NCBI GenBank assembly: GCA_965209045.1
Contig: CBDBPW010000003.1
Span: forward strand, 682,001 to 746,000
Source of the DNA: JAJEFO01 sp965209045
Lineage (GTDB): Bacteria > Pseudomonadota > Alphaproteobacteria > Rhodobacterales > Rhodobacteraceae
Direction: 5' to 3'
DNA length: 64,000 bases
Shown: piece by piece, positions 41,038 through 49,726 of the stretch
Layout of the letters: every line of letters begins with the position of its first letter
Numbering within the stretch: the stretch's first letter is position 1
The notes under the pieces: generated by a model
Told to the model about the DNA's origin: nothing
The model's input: the letters and a program-made list of their open reading frames with translations, nothing else
Databases searched by the model: none
Position numbers and translations under genes: made by a program

Positions 41038-42873
41038 TCACCGCCGACCGAAGAGCTTTTCCACATCCTGCAACTTCAGTTCGACATACGTCGGCCGTCC
41101 GTGATTGCATTGACCTGAGTTTGGCGTTGCTTCCATCTCGCGCAAGAGCGCGTTCATCTCTTCGGCTCGCATCAATCGGCCAGTCCGAACAGAGCCGTGA
41201 CAGGCGATGCGAGACAGGATTGCGTCGATTCGCGCCTTGAGTGTCGCGCATGCCCCTCCTGCCTCCATTTCATCGGCAATGTCCTTCAGAAGTCGTGAGG
41301 CATCGACCTGCCCGAGGATCGCCGGTGTCTCCTGAACGGCAACCGCCCCTTGGCCAAACGGTTCAATCGACAGCCCGAGCGCCAGCAGATCCTCCGCGTG
41401 TTCCAGAATTTCCGCTGCCGCTTCTCCGAGTTCAACGATTTCCGGGACAAGAAGCGCTTGCCGGGCGACCCCAGCCTCGGCCATCTGGGCCTTCAGCTTC
41501 TCGTAGACGAGGCGTTCATGGGCAGCGTGCGCGTCCACCAGGATGATGCCGTCCCGGGTCTGGGCAAGGATGAAGTTCTCGTGGAATTGCGCACGGGCTG
41601 CACCGAGCGGAAAGTCCAGTTCCTCGCTTCCGGCGTCCACGGTGTCGACGCGACCGGCGGCGGTCCCGTCCATGTCCTGCAGGAAACCGCCATCTCCATG
41701 AGGCTCGCGCTCGACGACTTGCGCTCTTCCGCGTCCGGGCCTGTGGGCCACTTGGTAGACGCGCGCTTCTGCTGGCGGTGCGCGAAACGCGCCGAGGGCA
41801 GCGGTGCCGATCGTGCTTGACGACCGGTGGCCAGCCTCCGCAAGCGCGTGCCGGAGCCCGGAAACGACAAGTCCGCGCGCCTCACCAGGCTCGCGAAAAC
41901 GCACCTCGGACTTGGACGGGTGAACGTTCACGTCCACCAAGGTGGGATCGCAGTCGATGAAGATCGCGGCAGCGGGGTGCCGGTCACGGCTGAGCACGTC
42001 CGAATAGGCGGCCCTTAGGGCGCCGATCAGGAGCTTGTCGCGCACCGGGCGGCCATTGACAAAGAAGTGCTGATGCACGGCTGAGCCGCGCGAATATGTC
42101 GGCAAGGCCGCAAACCCGGACATGTGCAGGCCGCCGCGACCTGCATCGATGGAAATGGCATTCTCGATGAATTCCTTCCCTAGAATGGCCCGGATCCGGC
42201 AAGACAGCGCCTGGACGGGATCACCGGTTTCCACGTGAACGGCAAAGATCTTGCGCGGTGCACCCGTGTGGTCGAAAAGTTCGAAGCCGGTATACGGTTC
42301 CGACATTGCCAGCCGCTTGACCACATCTGTGACCGCCCGCATCTCGCCGCGTTCGCCGCGAAGGAACTTGAGGCGGGCCGGCGTGGCGAAAAAGAGGTCC
42401 CGCAGTTCCACAGTCGTGCCCAGCCCGCCCGCGGCAGGACGGACCGGCTCCACGTGTCCGGCGGCTGCCTTGACTGCCGCGGCCTCGAATCCCTTGGGTC
42501 GGGACGTGACACACAACCGCCCGACCGCCGCGAGCGATGCCAACGCCTCCCCTCGAAATCCCAACGTGTGAATGTTCTGCAGGTCCGACCCGTCGATCTT
42601 TGAGGTCGCATGGCGCGAGAGAGCAAGCTGCAACTGATCCTCTGCGATACCACAGCCGTCATCTTCCACGCGTATCAGCCGCTTTCCCCCATCCGCCACG
42701 GTGACGGAAACGTGGCGGGCGCCGGCATCGATCGCGTTCTCGACCAGTTCCTTGACGGCCGAGGCGGGTCGTTCGACAACTTCCCCGGCCGCAATGCGAT
42801 TGATCGCTGCGTCATCAAGGCGTCGAATGGCCGGCAACGGGCCGCTTATCTTGGGGTTCCTGGCATTCACCAT
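41038..42873 (-). CDS. mutL: DNA mismatch repair protein MutL
   Basis: 611 residues from ATG 42873, chosen because it places the conserved IRRLDDAAINRIAAGEVVERPASAVKEL block near the N-terminus. An in-frame ATG at 42948 has a better binding site (AAGGG) but adds 25 untypical residues. The GHKL ATPase motifs ELVENAIDAGA, DDGCGI and TLGFRGEAL are present. The C-terminal domain has DAHAAHERLVYE, matching the MutL endonuclease motif DQHA-x2-E-x4-E with Q replaced by A. NHGRPTYVEL and LFGR are the other metal-site blocks. It couples MutS recognition to strand incision. Confidence 0.95.
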   Translation of the reverse strand: MVNARNPKISGPLPAIRRLDDAAINRIAAGEVVERPASAVKELVENAIDAGARHVSVTVADGGKRLIRVEDDGCGIAEDQLQLALSRHATSKIDGSDLQNIHTLGFRGEALASLAAVGRLCVTSRPKGFEAAAVKAAAGHVEPVRPAAGGLGTTVELRDLFFATPARLKFLRGERGEMRAVTDVVKRLAMSEPYTGFELFDHTGAPRKIFAVHVETGDPVQALSCRIRAILGKEFIENAISIDAGRGGLHMSGFAALPTYSRGSAVHQHFFVNGRPVRDKLLIGALRAAYSDVLSRDRHPAAAIFIDCDPTLVDVNVHPSKSEVRFREPGEARGLVVSGLRHALAEAGHRSSSTIGTAALGAFRAPPAEARVYQVAHRPGRGRAQVVEREPHGDGGFLQDMDGTAAGRVDTVDAGSEELDFPLGAARAQFHENFILAQTRDGIILVDAHAAHERLVYEKLKAQMAEAGVARQALLVPEIVELGEAAAEILEHAEDLLALGLSIEPFGQGAVAVQETPAILGQVDASRLLKDIADEMEAGGACATLKARIDAILSRIACHGSVRTGRLMRAEEMNALLREMEATPNSGQCNHGRPTYVELKLQDVEKLFGRR

Positions 42874-43022
42874 ACAATTTGTAGCAGCACTTTGCATCGG
42901 GGTCCATAGAAGGCGGGCATAGGCCGGCAGCACGCCAATCATGGTCATCCGGCCCTTGCACGCAAGCTGTCACCTGCCCTATATCCACGGCAAACCCGCA
43001 AGACGAATGAGACCGAATCGCG

Positions 43023-43769
43023 ATGGCCGGCCACTCCAAATGGGCGAACATCCAGCACCGCAAGGGACGCCAGGACGCGGCCCGGTCCAAGCTGTTCTCG
43101 AAGCTCTCCAAGGAGATCACCGTTGCGGCGAAGCTCGGCGACCCCGATCCGGAAAAGAATCCCCGACTGCGGCTCGCCGTGAAGGAAGCGAAGTCGAACT
43201 CGGTCCCCAAGGATGTCATCGCTCGCGCGATTTCCAGGTCGCTGGCGGGGGACGGTGATGAATTCGAGGAAATACGCTACGAGGGTTACGGGCCGGGCGG
43301 AGTTGCGGTCATGGTCGAGGCGCTGACCGACAACCGGAACCGGACCGCGGCAACCGTGCGCGCCTGCTTCGACAAGCACGGCGGCAACCTTGGCGAGACC
43401 GGCTCGGTGAGCTTCATGTTCGAACGCAAGGGCGAAATCGTCTACCCGGCGTCTGCCGGCGAAGAGGACACGGTCATGATGGCAGCCATCGAGGCTGGCG
43501 CGGAGGACATCGAGTCCGATGAGGGCGGTCATGTCATCCTGACTGCCGATACAGAGCTGAACGATGTCTCCAGGGCGCTCGACGCGGACTTGGGCGAGGC
43601 GGAGTCAACCAAACTGATCTGGAAGCCCACGACCGTTGCAGAACTGGACCTTGACGGATTCCAGAAGCTCCTGCGCATGATCGACGCACTGGAAAACGAC
43701 GACGACATCCAGCGCGTGACGGCGAATCTTGACGTCCCCGAGGAATTCATGGAGCAGATTTCGGCCTGA
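43023..43769 (+). CDS. yebC: YebC/PmpR-family protein (TACO1 family)
   Basis: 248 residues with the family start MAGHSKWANIQHRKGRQD, then YEGYGPGGVAVMVEALTDNRNRT and GNLGETGSVSFMFERKG. Members were first described as DNA-binding regulators, and more recent work on the family links them to relief of ribosome stalling. It lies upstream of tgt in the same direction, with a 14-base gap. Confidence 0.95.
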   Translation: MAGHSKWANIQHRKGRQDAARSKLFSKLSKEITVAAKLGDPDPEKNPRLRLAVKEAKSNSVPKDVIARAISRSLAGDGDEFEEIRYEGYGPGGVAVMVEALTDNRNRTAATVRACFDKHGGNLGETGSVSFMFERKGEIVYPASAGEEDTVMMAAIEAGAEDIESDEGGHVILTADTELNDVSRALDADLGEAESTKLIWKPTTVAELDLDGFQKLLRMIDALENDDDIQRVTANLDVPEEFMEQISA

Positions 43770-43783
43770 AACGGGTCCGCACC

Positions 43784-44914
43784 ATGACAGAAAGCCCTTC
43801 CTTCAAGCTGAACGCCACGGACGGCGCGGCGCGCGCTGGAGTGATCAAGACCGGACGGGGCGAGGTGCGGACCCCTGCGTTCATGCCGGTCGGCACTGCG
43901 GGCACCGTGAAGGCCATGCTTCCGGAAAGCGTTGCGGCGACGGGCACGGACATCCTCCTCGGCAACACGTATCACTTGATGCTGCGACCCGGCGATGAAC
44001 GCGTCGCGGCTCTTGGAGGACTTCACAAGTTCATGAACTGGGACAAACCGATTCTTACGGACTCCGGCGGCTTCCAGGTCATGAGCCTCTCTGGAATGAG
44101 ACAGGTGACCGAAGAAGGCGTCCGTTTCGCGTCCCATATCGACGGCTCGCGGCACGTGCTTTCGCCGGAACGATCCATGGAAGTCCAACGCCTGCTGGGC
44201 AGCGACATCGTCATGTGCTTCGACGAGTGCCCCGCCCTGCCTGCACCCGACAAGGCGATCGCGAGGAGCATGCGCCTTTCGATGCGATGGGCGGAACGAT
44301 CGAAAGCTGCGTTTGGAGAACGACCGGGGCATGCGCTGTTCGGGATACAGCAGGGCGGTCTCAACCGGGAGTTGAGGGAAGAAAGCGCCGAGGCGCTCAT
44401 AGCCATGGGGTTCGATGGGTACGCGATTGGCGGACTGGCCGTCGGAGAGGGCCAGTCCGCGATGTTCGAAGTGCTCGACCACGCACCTGCGATGCTGCCT
44501 CACAACCGACCGCGCTATCTCATGGGCGTTGGAAAGCCCGATGACATCGTCGGAGCCGTGAAGCGCGGCATCGACATGATGGACTGCGTGCTGCCGTCGC
44601 GGTCGGGTCGCACGGGCCAGGCATTCACGCGCCGGGGAGCCGTCAACATTAAGAATGCAAGACATGCGAACGATACGCGTCCCCTGGACGATTCGTGCAC
44701 CTGTCCTGCCTGCCGAAACTACAGCCGAGCGTACCTTCACCACGTCTTCCGAGCTGGAGAGATGATTTCGGGAATGTTGCTGACCTGGCACAATCTTCAC
44801 TATTACCAGGAACTCATGGCCGACATCCGGAGCGCCATCAAGGATGCCCGGTTTCTTGCTTTCGAGACCGAATTCCATGCGCGCCGCGCTGAAGGCGACA
44901 TTGCGCCGCTCTGA
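43784..44914 (+). CDS. tgt: Queuine tRNA-ribosyltransferase (tRNA-guanine transglycosylase)
   Basis: 376 residues. It exchanges guanine-34 for preQ1 in tRNAs with GUN anticodons. The catalytic nucleophile region DSGGFQVMSLSG (about 92) is present, with ISHxDGS replaced by SHIDGSRH. GIQQGGL, GGLAVGE and the zinc site CTCPACRNYSRAYLHH near the C-terminus are also present. Normal length. No other queuosine gene is adjacent. Confidence 0.96.
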   Translation: MTESPSFKLNATDGAARAGVIKTGRGEVRTPAFMPVGTAGTVKAMLPESVAATGTDILLGNTYHLMLRPGDERVAALGGLHKFMNWDKPILTDSGGFQVMSLSGMRQVTEEGVRFASHIDGSRHVLSPERSMEVQRLLGSDIVMCFDECPALPAPDKAIARSMRLSMRWAERSKAAFGERPGHALFGIQQGGLNRELREESAEALIAMGFDGYAIGGLAVGEGQSAMFEVLDHAPAMLPHNRPRYLMGVGKPDDIVGAVKRGIDMMDCVLPSRSGRTGQAFTRRGAVNIKNARHANDTRPLDDSCTCPACRNYSRAYLHHVFRAGEMISGMLLTWHNLHYYQELMADIRSAIKDARFLAFETEFHARRAEGDIAPL

Positions 44915-45250
44915 CCCCGGCCGCGAATGGCACGCCGACTGTTCGACTCCTCATCGCCGTGATCACCCACGATCTTCCAGCGCACGGGCCTTGTTGCAGA
45001 GTGCATTTCGACGGCAGCCTCGCAGCCGGATGACGCGCGAATCAATCGTGATCAGCTTGTGTCCCGACACCAGGGACAATCGTCCCGGGCGAAGTTGTTC
45101 TGGCTCTCCAGAGCAGTTGCCAAACTGACTTGCCAGCGCGCCTTTCGGTCGCCGGATTTCTCCGCGCACCGGCGAAAAGCGCGACCGACCCTCGCAAATT
45201 CGAATTCAATGCGGGCGGCACGCCGGCGAGACCTGCCGGTCGACATCGGT
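44915..45250. other. Gap with no supported gene
   Basis: About 335 bases between tgt and the decayed higA. Open frames exist but none resembles a known protein. It probably holds the tgt transcript end and remains of the same degraded locus. Confidence 0.45.
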
Positions 45251-45540
45251 TCACGGCACCGGTGCCAGACGCATGACCTTGATGCGACGCGCACGCTTCC
45301 CTGCCTGTGCCAGTTCCCAGGCAGACTGGGGCCGGTGCCACACGCCCGCGCCTCCTCCGAACGCGTTGTCAATGCGGATTGTCATCCCTGGGAAAGCCGC
45401 CGAACGGCAGGTGACGATATCCAGCTGCTGCTTTCGGCGGACCTCAAGCTGGCGTGCCGCTTCGACAACGGAGGTCCCTAACGGCTCCAGGCAGTCATGC
45501 CGAACGGAGAGTCCGGGATGGGGGGATGCTTCATCGGCAT
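45251..45540 (-). pseudogene. Frameshifted higA-type antitoxin (XRE family) relic
   Basis: From ATG 45540 the minus strand reads MPMKHPPIPD…MTAW and stops soon after at a TAG. Shifting the frame near 45485 restores a full HigA sequence: LEPLGTSVVEAARQLEV (helix-turn-helix), QQLDIVTCRSA, then FGGGAGVWHR and WELAQAGKRARRIKVMRLAP, ending at TGA 45251-45253. Intact HigA proteins read …ECLxPLGLSVTEAAxxLGV in this place. A single-base frameshift therefore inactivates it. It directly follows a fragment of its HigB toxin partner. Confidence 0.75.
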
Positions 45541-45645
45541 GATCCGATCCTCCAAGTGATGGTCAACAAGGTCCACGTCCTTGACGTTTCCGCCGCCGAA
45601 ACGGAAGACGATGCGCCAGTTGCCGGACACGCGAACCGCCAAGTC
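45541..45645 (-). pseudogene. C-terminal remnant of a higB toxin gene
   Basis: The minus strand encodes LAVRVSGNWRIVFRF and DVDLVDHH, the conserved C-terminal third of HigB (RelE superfamily) ribosome-dependent mRNase toxins. It is placed as expected just before the higA relic and in the same direction. The toxin N-terminus is not recognisable in any frame upstream. The frame runs on without a stop into higA. The ppiD gene begins divergently at 45789. Confidence 0.65.
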
Positions 45646-45788
45646 GGCAGTCCCAAAGGGCCCGCGAACCACGACCATCCCTTCCCACTCGGACAAGGCC
45701 ACCTGATCGGCCCGGGCTGACGGCGGCTCTTGCTCTGGACCCGAGCCTCGGCTAGGACGTCGCGACCCGAAACCAAAGGCAAGGTCAT

Positions 45789-47630
45789 ATGGCAAAGGAC
45801 AAGGTAAAGAGCACTGGCACGTTCGTGATCATGGCCCTGCTCATTCTCGGGTTGGCCGGTTTTGGCGTGACGAACTTCGGCGGTTCGGCAGGGTCCGTGG
45901 CCACGGTTGGCCAGGCAGAGGTCGGCATCAACGACTACGCACGTGCCATATTCTCCAGAATGCAGAGACTGGAGCGGCAGACCGGGCAGTCGATAACCTT
46001 CCAGGACGCTCGAAATTTCGGATTGGACAGCGCCGTGCTCGCCCAACTCGTAAATTCGGCCGCTGTCGAAAACGAAGCGACGGTGCTTGGAATCTCGGCC
46101 GGCGATGAAACCGTGAGCAACCACATCCAGTCGCTGACGGAGTTTCATGACGCCTCCGGTGAATTCGACCGACAGGTCTATGAGTTCGCTCTTGAACGGG
46201 CGGGACTGAATGCAGGCGAATTCGAGGCCGAAATCAGGAATGATGTTGCCGAGGAACTGTTGCGAAACGCCGTTCGCGCCGGAACAAATGCACCCGACAT
46301 ACTTGTTGACACGCTGTTCAACCACGAACGCGAGACACGCGACGTGACATGGGCCCGGCTGACTGCCGTGAATCTTGACGCGCCGATCCCGAACCCGGCG
46401 GAATACGAGCTTGCAACCTTCCATCGGGAGAATCCCGAACCCTTCACGCGGCCCGAAACAAAGACGATCCGCTACGCCTTGCTGACGCCTGACGATCTGG
46501 CCAGGCAGATCGAGGTCGACGACGAACAGCTTCGCACGCTGTACAATTCTCGCGCCGACGAGTTCGTGCAGCCAGAGAGGCGTCTGGTCGAACGCCTTGT
46601 GTTCACGACCGAAGCACAGGCATCAGCTGCAAAGGACCGCATCGATAGCAATGAAGTCAGTTTCGACGCCCTCGTGGCAGAGCGGGGCCTCGATCTCTCG
46701 GATGTCGATCTCGGCGATGTAACCGAGGAGGACCTTGGGGACGCTGCAGCCGAGGTATTCGCGCTGGAGTTCCCTAGTGTCGTGGGCCCGCTGCCTTCCG
46801 AACTGGGGCCGGCGCTCTATCGCATGAACGGCATCCTGACCAGTCAGGAAACCACTTTTGAGAGCGCCAGGCCAGGGCTTCGGCAGGAGGCCGCTCTTGA
46901 TCGGGCTAGGCGTCAGATCCTGGAACTGATGCCGGAAGTCGCGGACCTCCTCGCGGGCGGGGCGGACATGGCCATGCTGGCGGAGCGGACCGACATGCAG
47001 GAGGGCCAGATCGACTGGAACGAGGACGTCTTTGACGGAATCGCGGCCTACGCGGAATTTCGCGCGGCCGCCGCCCAAGCCAGGACGGACACGTTTCCCG
47101 AAGTTGTCGAACTGGAGGACGGCGGCATTTTTGCCATGATCGTGGACAGGATCCATGAACCTGAACTTCATCCACTTGGTGACGTGCGCGAAGAGGTCAC
47201 TGCCGCTTTGATCCGCAAGCGCACTGAAGAGGCGCTCGTGGCCAAGGCGGAAGCCCTTGCACAGGAATTGCGTGCAGGTCGGGAAATGGCCGCGCTCGAT
47301 CTGGATCTGGAGACGGATCGCGACCTTCCGCGCAACGGCTTCGTCGACGGCGCGCCGCCGGGATTCGCCGAAGCACTCTTCGACATGGAGCGTGACGAGA
47401 TAAGTGTCCTGTCCTTCGACGGTGAAGTTTGGCTGTTGCGGCTGGACACGATCACAAAGCCTGACCTGGGATCGCCAGATACTGCCGCGGAACGGGATAC
47501 GTTCGCCGACTGGATCGCGGCAGGACTGTCAGGTGCCGTCCTGCAAGCCTATACTCAGGCCTTGGTCGAGCGGGCCGGCGTAGAAGTGGATCAGGCAGCA
47601 CTTAACGCCGTCCACTCGCAATTGCGCTGA
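45789..47630 (+). CDS. ppiD: Peptidyl-prolyl cis-trans isomerase D-like periplasmic chaperone
   Basis: 613 residues. A short cytoplasmic N-terminus and one TM helix (about 12-32, FVIMALLILGLAGFGV) anchor a large periplasmic part. That part has a SurA/PpiD-type helical N-domain (about 40-190) and a weak parvulin-like PPIase domain in the middle. In Rhodobacterales the corresponding gene lies just before trpE, as here. The PPIase signature is diverged, so isomerase activity may be absent. Chaperone function for secreted proteins is the likely role. One base separates its stop from the trpE start. Confidence 0.88.
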   Translation: MAKDKVKSTGTFVIMALLILGLAGFGVTNFGGSAGSVATVGQAEVGINDYARAIFSRMQRLERQTGQSITFQDARNFGLDSAVLAQLVNSAAVENEATVLGISAGDETVSNHIQSLTEFHDASGEFDRQVYEFALERAGLNAGEFEAEIRNDVAEELLRNAVRAGTNAPDILVDTLFNHERETRDVTWARLTAVNLDAPIPNPAEYELATFHRENPEPFTRPETKTIRYALLTPDDLARQIEVDDEQLRTLYNSRADEFVQPERRLVERLVFTTEAQASAAKDRIDSNEVSFDALVAERGLDLSDVDLGDVTEEDLGDAAAEVFALEFPSVVGPLPSELGPALYRMNGILTSQETTFESARPGLRQEAALDRARRQILELMPEVADLLAGGADMAMLAERTDMQEGQIDWNEDVFDGIAAYAEFRAAAAQARTDTFPEVVELEDGGIFAMIVDRIHEPELHPLGDVREEVTAALIRKRTEEALVAKAEALAQELRAGREMAALDLDLETDRDLPRNGFVDGAPPGFAEALFDMERDEISVLSFDGEVWLLRLDTITKPDLGSPDTAAERDTFADWIAAGLSGAVLQAYTQALVERAGVEVDQAALNAVHSQLR

Positions 47631-47631
47631 C

Positions 47632-49140
47632 ATGCGGCTGGAACCGTCTTTCGACGCATTTGCCGCCGCCTACGAGCGCGACGAAAACCAGCTGGTCTAC
47701 ACGCGCCTTGCCGCCGATCTCGATACGCCGGTCTCATTGATGATGCGACTCACGGACGCGCAGGCCCATTCGTTCCTGCTCGAGAGCGTGACCGGCGGCG
47801 AGGTGCGTGGTCGCTATTCGATCATAGGAATGAAGCCGGATCTCATCTGGGAGTGCCGTGGGCAAGCGGCCCGGACAAACCGGAATGTCCGCCACGACCC
47901 AGATGCCTTTGAAGAGGATCATGAGGACGCGCTGACGTCGCTCAGGAAGGTCATCGGCGAAAGCCGCATAGATCTGCCGGACGACTTGCCCGCCGCTTCA
48001 GCCGGCCTGTTTGGCTATCTCGGCTACGACATGGTTCGACTCGTCGAGAGATTGCCCGACACCAATCCGGACCCCGTGGGTCTGCCCGACGCAGTGCTGC
48101 TTCGCCCATCGGTGACCGCCGTTCTTGACGGCGTGAAGGGCGAGGTGATCGTGGTCTCTCCGGCGTGGGGCACATCCGGCCTTTCTGCGCGCGCCGCATA
48201 CAACCGGGCCGCTGAACGCGTGATGGATGCCGTCCGTGATCTAGACCGGTCCCTGCCCCCTTCAGGCCGCGACTTCGGAGACGAGGCAGACGCGCCGGAA
48301 CTGGTCTCGAATTTCTCCAAGGAAGACTATCTGGCGGCGGTCGAAAAGGCTCGCGAGTACATCGCGGCCGGCGACATCTTCCAGGTTGTCCCTTCCCAGC
48401 GATGGACATTGCCATTCGAGCTGCAACCTTTCTCGCTCTATCGCGCGCTGCGGCGGATCAATCCTTCGCCGTTCATGTTTCATTTCGACTTCGGCAGCTT
48501 TCAGGTCATCGGCGCATCCCCTGAAATACTGGTTCGCGTCTTCGACGGCGAAGTGACCATTCGTCCCATCGCCGGCACCAGGGCACGGGGACAAACGCCG
48601 GAAGAGGATCGCGCCCTTGAGGCTGAGCTGCTGGCAGACGAGAAGGAACTGGCCGAGCACCTGATGCTCCTCGACCTGGGCCGCAACGACGTCGGCCGCG
48701 TCGCCAAGATCGGCACCGTGCGGCCCACCGAGGAATTCGCGATCGAACGCTACAGTCACGTGATGCACATCGTGTCCAATGTCGTTGGCGAACTCTCGGA
48801 AGAGCACGATGCGCTTTCCGCCCTGCTTGCGGGTCTCCCCGCCGGCACGCTGTCAGGCGCGCCAAAGGTTCGGGCAATGGAGATCATAGACGAGCTCGAA
48901 CCCGAAAAGCGCGGAGTCTATGGCGGTGGTGTCGGATACTTCAGTGCCGGCGGCGATATGGACATGTGCATCGCTCTTCGCACATCCGTCCTGAAAGACC
49001 GAAAGCTGTATATCCAGGCGGGAGGCGGAATCGTCTGGGACAGCGACCCTGAATCTGAATGGACCGAGACGGTCGACAAGTCGGACGCCCTGAGAAGGGC
49101 TGCCGAGGATGCGAGCCGTTTCGTGCGCCACCGGAACTAG
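47632..49140 (+). CDS. trpE: Anthranilate synthase component I
   Basis: 502 residues. It makes anthranilate from chorismate with ammonia from TrpG, the first step of tryptophan synthesis. The chorismate-binding domain shows GDIFQVVPSQRW, NPSPFMFHFDFG, IAGTRARGQTPEED, LDLGRNDVGRVA and AGTLSGAPKVRAMEIID. The C-terminal GGGIVWDSDPESEW is also present. The N-terminal ESVTGGEVRGRYSIIG carries the tryptophan feedback-site pattern. It is immediately downstream of ppiD. Unlike the usual arrangement, trpG, trpD and trpC do not follow. The next gene is a SulP transporter 586 bases away. Confidence 0.96.
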   Translation: MRLEPSFDAFAAAYERDENQLVYTRLAADLDTPVSLMMRLTDAQAHSFLLESVTGGEVRGRYSIIGMKPDLIWECRGQAARTNRNVRHDPDAFEEDHEDALTSLRKVIGESRIDLPDDLPAASAGLFGYLGYDMVRLVERLPDTNPDPVGLPDAVLLRPSVTAVLDGVKGEVIVVSPAWGTSGLSARAAYNRAAERVMDAVRDLDRSLPPSGRDFGDEADAPELVSNFSKEDYLAAVEKAREYIAAGDIFQVVPSQRWTLPFELQPFSLYRALRRINPSPFMFHFDFGSFQVIGASPEILVRVFDGEVTIRPIAGTRARGQTPEEDRALEAELLADEKELAEHLMLLDLGRNDVGRVAKIGTVRPTEEFAIERYSHVMHIVSNVVGELSEEHDALSALLAGLPAGTLSGAPKVRAMEIIDELEPEKRGVYGGGVGYFSAGGDMDMCIALRTSVLKDRKLYIQAGGGIVWDSDPESEWTETVDKSDALRRAAEDASRFVRHRN

Positions 49141-49726
49141 GCGCGCACATCCGAGTCGCCGTGCAACATCTCTACACGTGCATTCCTTCGCCATGCATCA
49201 CGTGAAGATCAAGGCGACGACGGCGAAGTCGGTGGGGACACCCAGACGGTCCTAGTGCGGCCCTAGAATTGCCACGGCTGGCCGAACTCGTCTCCGCCTC
49301 CATTCCCGAACGGCCGCTGCCACCGCGTGGCGCCGCAAGGACCGAACCTTCCAATCGCCGGACAGTCGATCCAGCTGTTGGCATTCCAAAGTCAGGGCGT
49401 CCGTGGAAGCTGGCCTCAAGCCTCGCGCACGAACGTCAAGTCGCCTTCGTCGGATGCGAGACTGCCGCGCATTGCATGGCCAGCGCGGTCGATCAGACGC
49501 CTATCGGTGACGCGCACCGGGCGTAGCTCTGCAGCATGGACTACGACGCTCCTGCGACAGTTCGGAACCCTTGGGCTGAACGCCACGCCGAAAGGATCGA
49601 TGGTCTCGCCTCTCCGCCTCGCTCCCATCCGTGCCTTCTTCAATCGCTTTGTCTGGTGCAACCCGATGGCCAGCAATATAGTCGGACGAGATTTGGACCT
49701 GTTGCCTGAACAGTTGGGTCACCTGA
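49141..49726. other. Long gap with no supported gene
   Basis: About 585 bases after trpE, where trpG would be expected. Frames on both strands are short and unrecognisable. No hairpin with a T-run was found. It may mark a rearrangement point that separated trpE from the rest of the trp genes. Confidence 0.45.

Noticed and set aside
43529..44878. Minus-strand frame of 449 codons opposite tgt and yebC
   Set aside because: It lies exactly antisense to two well-recognised genes and has no motif.
49416..49676. Minus-strand frame of 86 codons after trpE, looked at as a possible small gene
   Set aside because: No family pattern or clear binding site, and it is not in the position or frame of trpG.
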